This document shows, piece by piece, positions 11,684-24,398 of a stretch of 64,000 nucleotides of DNA. This DNA comes from Allodiplogaster sudhausi (lineage: Eukaryota > Nematoda > Chromadorea > Rhabditida > Diplogasteridae), in NCBI GenBank assembly GCA_945643635.1, contig CALZFC010000090.1, forward strand, positions 449,501 through 513,500, written 5' to 3'. The position numbers and the translations under genes are program-made. The notes beneath the pieces were generated by a model. The model was not told where the DNA came from. It made no database searches and saw only the letters and a list, made by a program, of their open reading frames with translations. How positions within the stretch are numbered: the first letter of the stretch is position 1; every line of letters begins with the position of its first letter.

Positions 11684-14179
11684 CAACAGCTAACCGGTAT
11701 TGAAAGTTTTACATTCTTTAGTTCCGGTGAGAAATAATATTTTGAAAGAAGGTAAGTTGGTCACACACATTTTTGACCCCAGAGAGAGAGAGCTAAGTTT
11801 CTGGACTTCATTAAATATTCATAGAATCTTGCTCAATTTGGACTTTGGGATCGTTTACAAGGTTGTCTGACTGTCTTCAGGTCTCTCCTCACAAGCCAAT
11901 CTCTTCATAATTACTCTCTCTCTCTTTTACTCTCGCTCCTTCTCTTTCTCTAACTCTCGTTCACTTTCTACCTCTCTCCTCCTAATTCTCGCTCACTCTC
12001 TTTCTCTTCTGTCAGTTTGCAATGCCACTTCATTTCCGGAACCTGGGCTTCTTTCCCGTGCTGTATATTTTCTCTCCAATTCTCTTCGTCGTCTGTCATC
12101 TTAACTTCTGTCTGTCTGTCTGTGTTTTTTTTTTCAGAAAATTGTTGACAATAACAGAAGTGAGACGTCATTTGTGCTTAGGAAGCAAAACTCTCTGCCG
12201 GAGTGGGTCTTGCTGAGAATGTGTTGCGATGGCAATACGAGGCGATAGACCTATTCTGACTGACGACAACCCGGATCCCTAGACTCTGTCTGCACACTAA
12301 AAAAAACGTTGTTTGACACATCAAGCAAATTCATCAAACTTTTTTTTACTAACGATGCTGAATCTATATATGAAAATCGTGTTCAAAATAAAGATTCCTT
12401 AGGAAATATAGGTAATCATTGGTTTACCATTGATTTACTGCTGATCTTGGTATCATGATCCTGGGTGTTACAATACATATGTACATTTGTATGTATTTGG
12501 TAATAAACAAACCAAATTAGTCAATACAATAATGTCAAGAGAATAATTTGATGTCTCACACACTAGCGGCGAATAATTTCCATGATTACAATGTTGTTTT
12601 GTTGTATTATGTAAAAAAAAACATTGCGTGATGTCACTTCATTCACGTCTTCTTCATGCTTGTGAAGACAGAGCGATCTCTTCTTATTTCTGAGTCCAAG
12701 TTGAAATAAAAAAAAACTCGTTACTAATGGTAAGCAACTAAAATGGATATGGAAATCTCCTGGAAATATCGATGATTATCGCGAGTCTGTGTATTTTTTA
12801 AGTCATAATCTGGAGGACGAGATGGCGTCATCGTTTCCTTCAGCACTCTTTGTTTCTCGGTCTCTCTACATTCACATTCGCAACAATTTTTTTCATATTT
12901 CACATGCGGCATATATTTTTGTCACGATACCTTAAATATTCAAATAGATAACATTAAAGTATAAGATAACGCAAAGCGCTAACATGAATTTTAATTAAAG
13001 GAAGTATCCGGGGAATAATTATACAGTAGCGCTAGTGAACCAGTTTGAATGCGCGCCCTCATAAAGTTTATAATAAACAAACCAATTAGTCAATCATGTC
13101 AGTAGAAATTTGTTGTTTCATGCACTGACATACGGTAACTTGTAACCTGCGGAGCGTTGTAGTAGATGTGGATAGACAAGAGTCCCGCCGGAGCCCTCGT
13201 CTTGTGACACACAGCTGACCAAGCAATTTAAAATATTCATTCGACCCATGAAGTGTCCCGTGCGGAACAACCTTTAGCTGCCACTGGCTGCAGTATCTAG
13301 TTTTCTACCCATCACTTTTTCGGAAGGCTGTTTGTTATCCTCCCATCTCAGTGCTACTGCAATTCCCACTCTATCCACAGAAATTTAAACACTTGTCCTG
13401 TGAGCGAAGGTGTTAAGAAAAACCCGGCTAATGTTTATTGCACTCACCGATATGCATGCATCCAACTGCACAAGTCGAAAAAATATTAGCTGCGCTCTTT
13501 ACATGTTTTTGAAAATGGAGGGGGAAGTTCGAATATTCGCGCTTGACTGAGACTTCAAAGTACGCGAGGGGTAGATAATAACACCGTCACCCCCATTAAA
13601 ATGGTAATTTTCAGAGGAAAGAGGAATTTTGTGACTTCGGGACAATTTCAATCGAAATTTTTAGCTGATCCAGACCAAATAAGGAGAATAAACGAAACAT
13701 TATTAATTTGCAAGAAAAGTGCTTTAAGCTGCAAGAGAAATTTAAAATTCAATATAATAATTATAGTGAAGTAAATCTATATTTAGTGAACGAGCGCTTC
13801 CATAGCATGATAGCAAAGAAAATCTACTTTAGCTGTTTCTGGGAATTTATATGGAAGCGATCTGAAATAACAATCATGCAAGCTACTTTTTACAAGTCAG
13901 CAGAGGAGGCGAAGCATCCTATATTCGCAAAACCTTCAAGTCATAATCTTTTACACAATATTTTACATCCCAAATAAATAAAATCTTCAATTTTAAGAAC
14001 AAACTTCCGGTTGTATGCAGGAGGGTACACATCGCGTCATTGTTTCCTAGAGTGCCCTTGCTCTCTTTGCTTCTCACTTTTTCTCCCACTCTCACTATCT
14101 GTTTCTCTGTTTCGCTACATTCACAAGAATTTTTTATCCCATGAGGAATAAATTTTTTCAATTTCTTTAAATGTATTCT
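11684..14179. other. Spacer between copies 2 and 3
   Basis: There is no convincing gene. It holds the recurring upstream block with a CT tract at about 11905-12010, a partial TTAA-type MITE end at about 12995, a single TTAA at 13413-13416 that matches the empty site of the element at 22445-23800, and at about 14030-14110 the uninterrupted counterpart of the Polinton insertion site. Short ORFs here look like chance. Confidence 0.55.
12995..13066. repeat. Partial TTAA-type MITE end
   Basis: After TTAA the sequence reads AGGAAGTATCCGGGGAATAA, nearly identical to the left end of the complete element at 48450-48726. No matching right end is visible before the sequence returns to shared spacer at about 13066. 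Confidence 0.55.
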
Positions 14180-17100
14180 CTAACGAAGAGAAAAGTCAGC
14201 ATATATAAAGATCTCATGATTACGATCAAGATAACTCGTCCGGCAAAGAAGGACGAGGAGGAGTACAATCTCTGCGATGAATGCGATTGAAAGTCCAAGC
14301 AAAGCACCGCCAAACGAGCCGACAGCACTCATCAGGGTGCTTAGCTTAAAAAATAAATAAGTTCTTCTTAAAATTAAAAAAAAAAACATTATTATGGACA
14401 TTATTTTGTCTTCAAGATACGTGATAACTGTTTTTAGTTTACCTCGCCAGCACCTCCTTATTAAGCTTTCTAAATTTGGAATATCAGAATGCTTTCTTTG
14501 CTTCTACAATTTCTCTCCAATAGAGTGCAGTCGGTTGTTGTTTTTTTTAATGTCACCTCATCCTATTCCATCCGTAGCGGTTTTAATCAAGGCACATGTT
14601 CCTGATTTATATCAATGATATTATTGACTGCATTTCCTCTGGCTGCAATTATACTATTTATGTCGATGATGTCAAACTTTTCACCTACAACAATCCGTCT
14701 CTCTTACTGCTCTAACTCAATTAGTTTTTTTGGCTACTATATGTGCCTCACCATCTCTCTCGATAAGACTGTCGTAATGCCAATTGGAGTATTGAGGGTT
14801 TTTGAACAGCGCAGACAAGAAACAGATTCAGTCACCACACTTAAAATAATGCGAAGACTCACGCCAATTGATCCCGCTCGCTTTTTCCACATGCCCAACA
14901 GATATTCCTCCTATCTCCAAAGTCACTCTTTGAAGCTCTCTCTCTTCCCCCATTTCGATCTCTCCGCTTCAGACATCATTGTCTCTCATATCGTATTGTC
15001 AGCCACTGGAATTCCCTATCAGAACAGCAAGTGTCTTCACTTTCAATTTCATCGTTTTGTACTAGTTGGGCCTTTCTCCTTCTACCAGTCAATGCGATAA
15101 AGAAATAATTCAAATTCAAAAGTTTTGTAAGACAAACCTCGAACACTTTGAAAATAAATATATAATATATATTTTAAGAAAAGGAAAGCTCCCACCGAAA
15201 TCCTGTGACGCTCTATAGTGGAGCGAACGTTGCTACTGCTCAGGTAGACATGAACTTCACTCTGAAGTTGAAAGAAATCATTTTTTGTTGTTCCTTTCAA
15301 ATTGTGCCATGGTAATATGAAATCTGGTAATATTTCTCTATTTAAACTGCAGAAACATACCGTGCTCGTCTTGTTACATGTTCTATACGAATGGTTTCGC
15401 GTCGCGTTCACACAAGCCAACTGCAATTTCTTTTATGTCTAGAACGTTGTCTTAACACTCTCCTTTTTCTCTCACTCCGTCTTCTGTGCTCGCACTCACT
15501 CCACAATCTCTTGTTCTGCTCTCTCTCATTCCACAATCTCTCGTTTTCTTTACTATTTTTCACTCTCTCTCCCTCTTTCTCTCTCTCTTTCCCTCGCTCA
15601 CTCTCTCTCCCTATCCTTTCTCCCTCTCTCTCGCTTTCCTAGTAAATGACGTCACCCTCGTTGGCCGTTGAACTGTCGAAGAGAGAACACGGAAGTGCTC
15701 GGTCTGGCAAGCGGGTGGACAGAAGCATTCGCTTATTTTGTCGGCGAATTGCATCGTAGCTTCAGTCGCGCACGTCGACCCTTCATTTTTTTAAATGTTG
15801 TTTTGATTGCATAAATTTTTTGGAAAGAAAATATTTAAAACACTTACGACTAATTGCTGTATATATGTGTATATATTTAGTGATTTTATTCGACTTAATC
15901 TCGTACAAGTTCCATAATTGCAGCCGAGAACGTTGCTCGGCTTCGGAAAGCTCGCGTCCATGCAACCGCAAGCAGCGAAGATAACGTCTTGTTGGCACGA
16001 GCGAAAGCAATTCTGGAACGTAACTTCATGAGGAAAGCGTTCAAAGCTTAAGCAGAGCTTCAGGCTATAATTTACTGATTTGATTTTATTATTTGTTTTG
16101 CTGACTTCAACTGAGTAGCCCACGCCTGCATAAAACGAGGCAACTTCGGCAGCTGAATGAACGCAGCTGCTGAGGAGGCGGGTTGATTTCTGGAAATATT
16201 TCATACATTGTAAAAGATACAGTAAGAGGACACTTTTCTCATTAGCGGTACCTTGTTCACTTGGAAATGGTTGGAAGTCGCATCCAGAGAAGAATGAAGA
16301 GGCGACTCCATCGTTATTCGTTGGCCGGCTGCAAACTTATTTCATGATTGAAAAATGAATGTTGGATAGGATGTAAACCAATAGGAATATTTAATAATAA
16401 AAAGATACGACTTATAAGTTGAAATAACTAGAAGAAGAAACCGGCGCACTAACGTGGAGCGATAAAGACGTTGACGCTGCTAATTTCATTCCATCCCGGA
16501 CTTTCATGAGGCATCGAATTGAGCTTCACTCGAAGTTCTTTAATTTAAATAGTAAGGAGGTTATTGTAACCACAACAAACATATCTATGCAACTAAATGT
16601 AAAACAATAATCTTTGTCATAACTCTGAAAATGTTATGAAACGAATAAGGAGGAAAATTACGAAAAGCTAACTTCCCCGTTGACCAATATGACGAGTACG
16701 CAAAGAGTCATTTGAATTTATAGTGAAACAATTACCAAGACAAGGGTCGAAGTGCTTCGAAAACCAGTCACTAAATTCATATTTTTGTATTTTATGAATA
16801 TTGTTTGCCCGTTGATGACCTTGAGAAAACCGCTGAGAAGATTTTAAAAACAATCATCATCATGTCTTATCCTTCTCTTTTCCTGTGTTTATCTCCTTCT
16901 AGTTATCTCTTTTTTTTCTCCCTCTTACCCGATCTTGATCTCCATTCTTTCAAATGCATCGTACTCAACGATATCCTCGAGCTGCCAGCTCAAGTCCATC
17001 AACCTCTGCTCTCCGAGTGGCGCAAGTAGAGAGGGAAGAGCCGCCCGGAAGACGCCTGGCGCCCAATGACTTCGGGACATCAGCTTAACATTTTATATTT

Positions 17101-20100
17101 ACTTATCGAAAATGTTAAACAATCATTCATTAAAACGTATTCTGAAAACGCTACCGACCTCTAGGACGGCAATCTTCGTTGTTTTTGCTAGCTCGGAAGC
17201 GATTTGAAGTGCTGTAGCGTCTAAAAGGACAACGGCGCACTGGGAAATAACACATGGAAAGTATTATTGTTAGAAAGAGAAAAGACCAATGGTGCAGAGT
17301 GATCCCGCGTAGCCAGCAGAGCACGTGCAGGAGACTTGGGAGGTCGAGATGCTGTTCGTGGCGCACGAAGCAGCCAGGTCCACCGTCTGGCATCTTATTA
17401 TGAAAAAAACCGTAAAGAACAACGAGCGATTCACCCTTTCTTCAATCTGAGAGGGCGAACGAGTTTTTTTTTCATTTTTTTTATATTTCTTCTTCTCGCA
17501 AACATTTTAAACTGTCCGTAGAGATTACAATGTTCTTTTTTGCTATTCAAGATCATGCGGAAATTCAATCGTTAAGTATTCACACACACAGAGAAAAAAG
17601 TTACCGCGGTGGTAACAATTACGCGGAACAATTTGTTAAGAATACGCGCCGGAGCAATATTGTTTCGCCCAGCGAACTTTTACTTGTTCCGTTTAAAAGT
17701 TACCAGCGCGGTAACAAGTGAATGGGGCAATATGTTCCCTCCCATGAAACATAAAAGTTCGTTTGTGCTCGACCCGCCCAGGCAGCCCGCTCGCTTTATC
17801 GATTAATTTTTCTGTTTTTTTTTCGTCTGCACGTTCCAATTCAGAATTTAGGCTGCAATGTCATTGAAATGTTGCAAGTTTGACAAGTATTAAATCCTTT
17901 TTAATTGATTCAATTCAATAACAAGAAAACACCGTAAAACAAACAGAAAATCAAAATCAACGATGTCAACGAGGAATAAATTTCCGCAACATGCAACGAA
18001 AAATTAACTCTTGAAAGAAGAAATGCGATTCGAAGACAAGGAATAATGGTATTCTATAGATTTCCTTCAACTATCAATACTATTTTCAATCTCATAAACA
18101 TGAAGGGTTGACAATCCTGAAGATAACAATGGCTCGTAATGACGAGAAATGAAAAAGCAAGTTAAGGGCTGCTACGTTGGATTACTTCCGCTTATCTTGC
18201 GGAAAAGTCTGGCCGCCTCTCAAGGATGTCCACACCGGCGAGGCGTTCAAGCAGAGTATCGATCCGAATTTCGACGATGTTGTCCGAGTTCGGCCGCAGT
18301 CTCCGCTCGATGATGGAGAGAAAGACTGGCGCTCAGCAGGTTACGCTGGATCGACACCGAAAAGAGCCTGCAAGAAGTTGCCACTCTACTTGCTAATCTT
18401 TTAATCTACCTTCACCTTCTTGCTGCCTCATTCGTTTGAATAGCAATAACATTTCATTGGAATAAAATGAAGCATTAGAACTATTTTTTAATGAGAAACA
18501 AGAAATGACGTTGTAGATACGGTAGAGGGAGCAGCTGGCGATGCTGTCCTCTTCGATCTCGTTGCCTGGCGCAGCGAAGTCATCAGTGTCACAGAGCACG
18601 CACTCGCTCATGTGTTACCTGCAGAAGTAAATCCTGTCCATTGTAATCCTTTCTCTTTGATTGGTTAAGTCAGAAAAGTAAAATATTGCCAGAAAACGTA
18701 AATTCCGTGACAAAAGTAAGAAGCAAAAGATTAAAAATTATTGAAATCAATTCCAAATAATCTGAAGAAAAAGAATTTACAAACCGTCGTACACTCTTCT
18801 TCCTAATCTGCGCGGGTCTCTCCTCTCCGCCACTCTCCCGGAGATGCCAGCAACGCACGCGACGTGAGCGGCGACGCGTACGACACTTCGCAGCTGACAA
18901 AAACAGAAGAAACATAAGGTAGATGGCCTTTTTGATCCAAATTAAGTGTGAGTCATGTGATTGCTGTTATTTTAGATGATTTACTGCTCATGTTTCCTGT
19001 TAACTTGTATTCTCCATTTTAAATAACACAAATGACATGGTTTACTAGTAGTTTGGAGCCAAAAGGTCATATACCGTATACATACAGTAACCCAAGAAAA
19101 TGACGAAGCTAAAAAAATTAAGTAGAAAATGAAAAAAAAACCTGCCTAACCTGGAGTGAGTCTCTTCGCAGGGTCAGCCAGGCGAACTCCAAAGGCTTCC
19201 GGCAGCCTCCTGTCAGTTACGGAGGGGGGAATCCGGCGAGTGAACTCGCACTCGGAACTGCCTGTACGCTGATGCGAGATCAGAAAATATCAAGAAATCG
19301 ATAAACAAAATTACAATCGGCTCGCCTCCGCTAAGCGAATTATTTAGCATACATTTCTTTTGTTAAACCAGAGCTCCCCATGGTCTAAAATCCCCCTATG
19401 CACGGTTTGGGGTCGATTATAACATAATGTTTAATATTACCCCTCCCAACAAGGATAGCACCCTATGAAATAACGTTTGGTCAAAATAAAACCTGTTACT
19501 ACGGGCAGATGTCGACGCGGAACAGCTCCCGCCGACGCTGCTCGGCACCTTTCTTGTGGGACAACGAAACCTATCTGAAAGTAAAAGATAAATGCTCTGA
19601 TTCATATTAAATGCGCTGGAGAAAACCAAGTAAGTAAGAAAGAGACTTCAAGAACTACTTAAAATGCTCCATTTGAAAAAGATGTATAAAAAACCAACCA
19701 GAAACAAGCCAGTGCGCGGCCGAGGAACTGCTCGGCGGCCGTCTTGAATGCGAGCGTCGACAACGTCTTGCTAAACTTCGTCCGCTTGCTTCTCTCGAGA
19801 CGACGAAAACTAAATGAAAGCGAAACAAAAAATTTGCAAAACAATCGTTAATTTGGCATGTAAAACTAATGCAAGCAAGAATTAATTCCCAAAAAATCAT
19901 GCTACTGCATGTTTGACCATATTTCTGAGCTATTGAACTAGAGTTCGAAATTTAGATTCACCGGACTGGTTAAAAAAATCGGAACAATGGTAACATTTCA
20001 AAGTTCGAGCACCGTTTGGAACTAATTGTTACATGGGTGGAAACATGTGTCCCGCGAACTTTTAATGTCCGAACTTTTTTCGGAACAATTGCGACCGAAC

Positions 20101-23100
20101 TTACAAAGTCCGAACTTTTCTTCTCTGTGTGCAGGCGGCTTCAAATTAGAGCTCTTTTTAAGCGCCAAAGAGGCCTTCCTGTAGCGGTTGTGAGAGAGAA
20201 TAATGGTGACGTGTGTGAGGGAAAAAGTGCCTTCAAAAGTAGGCTCTCGGAAAAGAAAAGAGATGCCTTTGTTCAGGAATAAGATAAGCATAGGGGAAGA
20301 CCTTCTGGGAGACGTATAAAACTAACACACCTACATATGTTGTAAATACATCGCTTTTGTTATATTTATTTATACGTACATATCTTCTTCGTATATGTAC
20401 ATATGTATGTTTCCATCTTTTAACTATTCGTTCTTAAGTTTTTTTTCAAAGTTATAATAAAAGTCGTATAATGAATTATTAAATCAATGCTGATTTCATT
20501 AAATTCAACCTGGGTGAGAAATTTCATAAATTCATAAAAATGCTTTAAATTAATTTTCGCCTTTCTTCAGTTTCCTGTAACAGTTTTTCTGATTGAAGTT
20601 TGGTAGGATATCCTGACAAAACAAACAAAGTACAGTTTTTGGATGTTTGCGTTGAAAATGGGCACTCCAATATAATGATTCAGACCAGATTTGCTTGAAA
20701 AGTTCTAAATTTTGCCAAGTAAAGTAAGTCTTAACGCATTGAATGTACATCGAAGCAGCTGTCGTGCTCGGTGCAGCGAAGTATGCTCCGCAAGGAGTGG
20801 AAACTGAGGATACTGTAGACGAAGCTAAGGATACGGTATACAAAGCTGAGGATACGGTAGACGAAGCTGAAGATACGGCAGTCGATGATATTGTTGAAGT
20901 GGATGTGGAAGTCGACGTTGATATCTCTTCCGTTGTCGATATTGACAGAACTGTGGACGTTGTAATCATGTCAGAAGTAGAGGTATCGATTGAGGTTCTA
21001 ATCTCTTCCGTTGTCGAGGTGGACGAAACAGTGGAAGTTGTGATCTCTTCAGTGGTAGTCGTTGTTTCTTCCGCTGTTGTAGTCATCGTACTTGTCGAGG
21101 TCGTCGTGGACGTCGAGGTCTCTGAAGAATTGGCCAACTCCTCGATCAGACAGAATATTTTTTTTTTAGTTCCCAGTATGCCCAGAAATAGCTCGTATGT
21201 ATGTCGTAATATTTGAGGCTTTAAATTTGCCATTCTTTACATATAGGCATTTCCAATGGTTTGAATTTCATGTCCTTCTTATTCTACAATGTACTATGTA
21301 AATGAAGTATTTACAAAGAATTAAATATACCATTGAGTTTGCAGCACGACATGCCGCCGAACCCCATAATCGCCGTTCCGTTGTCAGTCCGAATAGTGCC
21401 GTGGTTTTCATTGTAGCACTCCGTGTATTTTACAGGCGCATCCCAAGGGTAGTCGGAGTCCTTCACCTGTGAGATGTGTGATGTGGCTTCATCCGATTAA
21501 CGTTCTTTTGAAACCCTTATCTTTTTGTTTTTTTATGTGCATAAAAGTCTTTGCGTAGTTGTGACGCCTTTCAGTGGCCCCAAACTCACAAACAAAAGTC
21601 CGGGCGGATTGCATCGGTAGGTATTGCATGGGATTTGCTCGGTTACGAAGAGAGAGGTGTCAGCGACGTATCCGACGGGGCAGTTGTAGTACGAGATAAG
21701 CTCGCGGCAATTTGTGCAAGTTTCGGCCACGGCTGGAATGAGTTGATGATTTACGGCTCAAATTGTCATTTTTGATACCGTTACATTTGGACCTTAAAAT
21801 ACGAATTAGTTAGAGGAGAAGAAAAGAAAGAAACATTTCCCAACGTGCCCCAGATGGCAGGATCTGAAGTCTCCGCACATGTACAAGTGGTCGTCGCAGG
21901 AATGGTCGTCGCTTGCGGAAACGCCCACCATTGGCCCTTAATGTTGTCATTTCGTAATCCTCACATGATCGTTATCAGCTGTTTCATCAAGGAATTATGT
22001 AACGTACACCGGTACAATAGATGCCAGTCGAGTAGTAAGCAGAAGTGCCATTATCCTCAAAGATATATAACCTCATAAGCAGACTACTGAAGGAGAAAGA
22101 GGGAGATGGTGAGGGAGAGAAATAAGAAAGATCTCTAACACATCGCGTGATGCCCTTCCTGCAGACAAGATACCAATTGCCCCAGCCGTGTAAAAAGGAA
22201 GTGTAGAGATTGCTATGATCCCATGTCTCCGTTCCCGGAGGCGGTCCAGGAGTCTCGGATGGAATCGTGCATTCTACTGTAAAGTCAACTGTTTATTACC
22301 GCTTAAAGGGGAGCATAAAGGGAAAAACTCCTAACACGAAGCCCCTGACAGATTGTTAAAAAGTACGGTGTAGAGAATCCACAGAAGTAGTGCCTCTCTC
22401 CACAGAAACTTGTGGTTTGAACCACTGGCAGGTCAGCCTACGTGTTAAGAGAGCCTGTCTGAGATATTCGACCATGGGTCCATACAGGGCGTGCGGTAAA
22501 AATTTTATTTTAAACAATTTTCATTTGGATAGCTTGTGTCATGAGAGCTTCCAAAAATTAAAAAAAAATTCTCATGTATAACTACAGTATTTGCCCCAAA
22601 ATGGAAACATTTTTAGAAAAATTTTTCTCAAGTATGTCTACAGTATGCCCTGATAGACCAAAAATATTCAAATGAGCGTAACTCCGTTAAATAGCGACCA
22701 ATCTCAATTTTGAAACATTTGTTCGATTCCTTGTCTAATATTGCACAAAACAATCGTATATACTATTTTCTGAAATCTTCATTACAAAGGTCATTTTGGC
22801 AAAAATGTGTTTTGAAGGGTCCATTTGGGCACTGGAACCCCCCCCCCCCCTCCCCCCATGTTAAAAAGCTGAGCCTACCACGTGAAAGAGCGGCGTGGCT
22901 AGTTACCTCGAAAATAATTATTCTTAAAGTGAAAGTCCGACCTCAAACGCACGGTAATTCAATCCGAACCTCGTAGCCTGCTCAAGCGCGATGAGCGAAA
23001 ATACACCATTCATGTCTTAAAAGTTATTTTAAACTTATAATTGATCCATATTCTCGATACCATTCGATGAGGCTTCGAATTTTACATCTTTTAGTTCTAG

Positions 23101-24398
23101 ATAATATTGCTAAACTTGAACCCGAAGACGCAAAATAGCAATCTACTGTTTTCGAGCATTCCAGGAAAATGTATGAAAACTCCTTCAAACGGACTTACTG
23201 GTTAGAACTCAGAAGACCACATCAGCAAATGTAACACCATTAAATAGAGGAGGTAATTTTGACTAATATACATGATTTTTACACGAATATTTTGTTAAAT
23301 GTTCTAGTTATGTCGAAAAGTGTTCTACGATCCGAGGCAAAAACATTTCAAAATGGTCAAAAATGGCCAACAGGGCTAAAAAATTGTTTTGAGGAAAGCA
23401 TCAAAAATAGGTCTTATGGACGTGAGGAACTCAAAAATCAAGTTTATTTTGTCTCATATTGTCAATATTAGGATGTTTATTTTCAATTATTCGAGAAGAA
23501 AATTTCCAAATTTAATTTTTTTCTTTTCAAAAACTTTGTATAACCATTTTTGTGTGCTTTTAATCATGGAATTTATCAGTACCATCAAAATTTTATTTGG
23601 TTCTCTTTGAACGTTTTTGTGATCACTCGAACATTTGGGGCAAATCGGGGTATACTGTAGTTATATATGGAATGTTAAAAAAAAATGTTTTTTTGGAAGC
23701 TCTCATGTTACTACACCAGCTAAGGAAAAAATTGTAAAAATAAAATTTTTTTAGTGCACGCTCGTGTTCGAGAATTTCATTGTCAGACAAGCTCTCTTAA
23801 GCAAAACCCGGCCAATATTGGTTGCGTGCACGATATGAATGCTTTTTAAGCGCAGGAGTCGAATGCCCCTGCCACGTTGTTGCTGTGTCACATTTTTGTG
23901 AAAATGGCGGGAAATAAAATATTCGCGAATTCAGCGTCGAGAATACTGTTAATTTCCTCATGGCAGAACAATTGCAAACGAATGTTCTAGCTCAGCCCGA
24001 CTAAATAAGGCGAAAAAACAAGCCACTATTTACTCGCTTTAGATCTCCTTTAAAATAATGGTACTTGTTAGTGTTTTCAAACACTTCTCGTTAAGAAAAA
24101 GCGCTATTCTTCTTTCACTATTATGTTTTACGTTAAACAATACATGGTGGAGGCGTTGTAGTCGGCCCAGAAGTAGTTGTAGTGTCGATGGCATTTACTA
24201 AAAGAAAGTACTAAATAATTGCGTCACCACTGAGCGTGAAAAAAATTAAAAATACAAATTAAGAGAAAATATCTTGCGCGATGAATATTTTGCAGTAAAT
24301 AAAATACATTTAAAAAATTCACCTGCAAATGCTCCAAAAAGCAATGACGTGATCATATGGATTGACGACCCAAGTCGAGCGAATCTTTGCTTGCGCAT
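14180..24398 (-). CDS. DEG/ENaC-type channel gene, array copy 3 (most complete)
   Basis: This copy contains all exon types. Approximate exons: 24325-24398; 24130-24190; 22140-22275 (CTIPSETPGPPPG); 22000-22062; 21847-21945; 21575-21740 (ETCTNCRELISYYNC); 21330-21470; mucin-like 20745-21128; EGF-like 17287-17395; 17155-17225; 16925-17082; 16680-16790 (GNCFTINSND); 16455-16540; 16255-16330; 16100-16190; 15905-16020; 15660-15785 (SECFCPPACQTEHF); 15355-15425; 15195-15255; last helix 14180-14350. The C-terminal tail is longer than in its siblings. Three introns carry insertions (TTAA element, 2.5-kb element, LINE fragment), which makes the gene 10 kb long without breaking an exon. The predicted product is a plasma-membrane channel subunit with a large Cys-rich and mucin-like ectodomain. 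Confidence 0.75.
14430..15090 (+). mobile_element. Degraded LINE reverse-transcriptase fragment
   Basis: The plus-strand frames show reverse-transcriptase signatures in order: HLLIKLSKFGIS at about 14455-14490, then FLIYINDIIDC and YTIYVDDVKLF at about 14595-14680, where YVDD is the catalytic motif. The frame is interrupted afterwards. The fragment lies in the intron before the last exon of array copy 3 and is opposite to the gene. It resembles the CR1/Jockey type, but the clade is not certain. Confidence 0.65.
15475..15643. repeat. CT/GA tract in the intron between the CPPAC exon and next exon
   Basis: This is a pyrimidine-rich microsatellite on the plus strand. Tracts at the same intron position occur in the other copies at about 7745-7830, 28560-28640, 46550-46670, 52610-52680 and 54128-54213. 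Confidence 0.8.
17585..20131. mobile_element. Candidate 2.5-kb DNA element with TIR-like ends
   Basis: The left end CACACAGAGAAAAAAGTT (17585-17602) matches the reverse complement of the right end at 20113-20131, with one extra base. GTTACC/GGTAAC pairs recur just inside the left end (about 17601-17620 and 17697-17716). The segment fills the intron between the mucin and EGF exons of copy 3 and is absent from that intron in copies 1, 2 and 5. No clear target-site duplication or transposase is visible. Confidence 0.45.
18190..19820 (-). other. Series of GC-rich exon-like blocks, unknown gene fragment
   Basis: Minus-strand blocks of higher GC with open frames and plausible splice sites lie at about 19700-19810, 19495-19575, 19150-19275 (frame containing RRLPEAFGVRLADPAKR), 18780-18900, 18505-18610 (frame containing MSECVLCDTDDF) and 18200-18390. 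They stand out from the AT-rich surroundings and lie inside the 2.5-kb candidate element. The CVLC start is weakly reminiscent of a PHD-type zinc finger, but this is not enough to name the gene. They may be captured host exons or the element's own spliced gene. Confidence 0.3.
22445..23800. mobile_element. TTAA-flanked TIR element
   Basis: A TTAA duplication (22445-22448 and 23797-23800) bounds imperfect inverted repeats of about 140 bp whose outer ends read GAGAGCCTGTCTGA and TCAGACAAGCTCTC. No ORF of note is inside, and a C-homopolymer lies near 22840. The flanks joined at one TTAA match 13405-13440 in the previous spacer, which gives a paralogous empty site. TTAA targets are typical of piggyBac and Kolobok superfamilies; purine-first ends favour Kolobok, as inference. 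Confidence 0.8.

Noticed and set aside
15391..15671. Leu/Ser-rich plus-strand ORFs in the CT tracts, also at 4585, 30004 and 46391
   Set aside because: They are translations of CT microsatellite in introns or spacers, not genes.
18177..18404. Plus-strand ORF of 75 codons inside the 2.5-kb insert
   Set aside because: The block is GC-rich and open on both strands. Splice signals of neighbouring blocks favour the minus strand, so it is covered there with low confidence.
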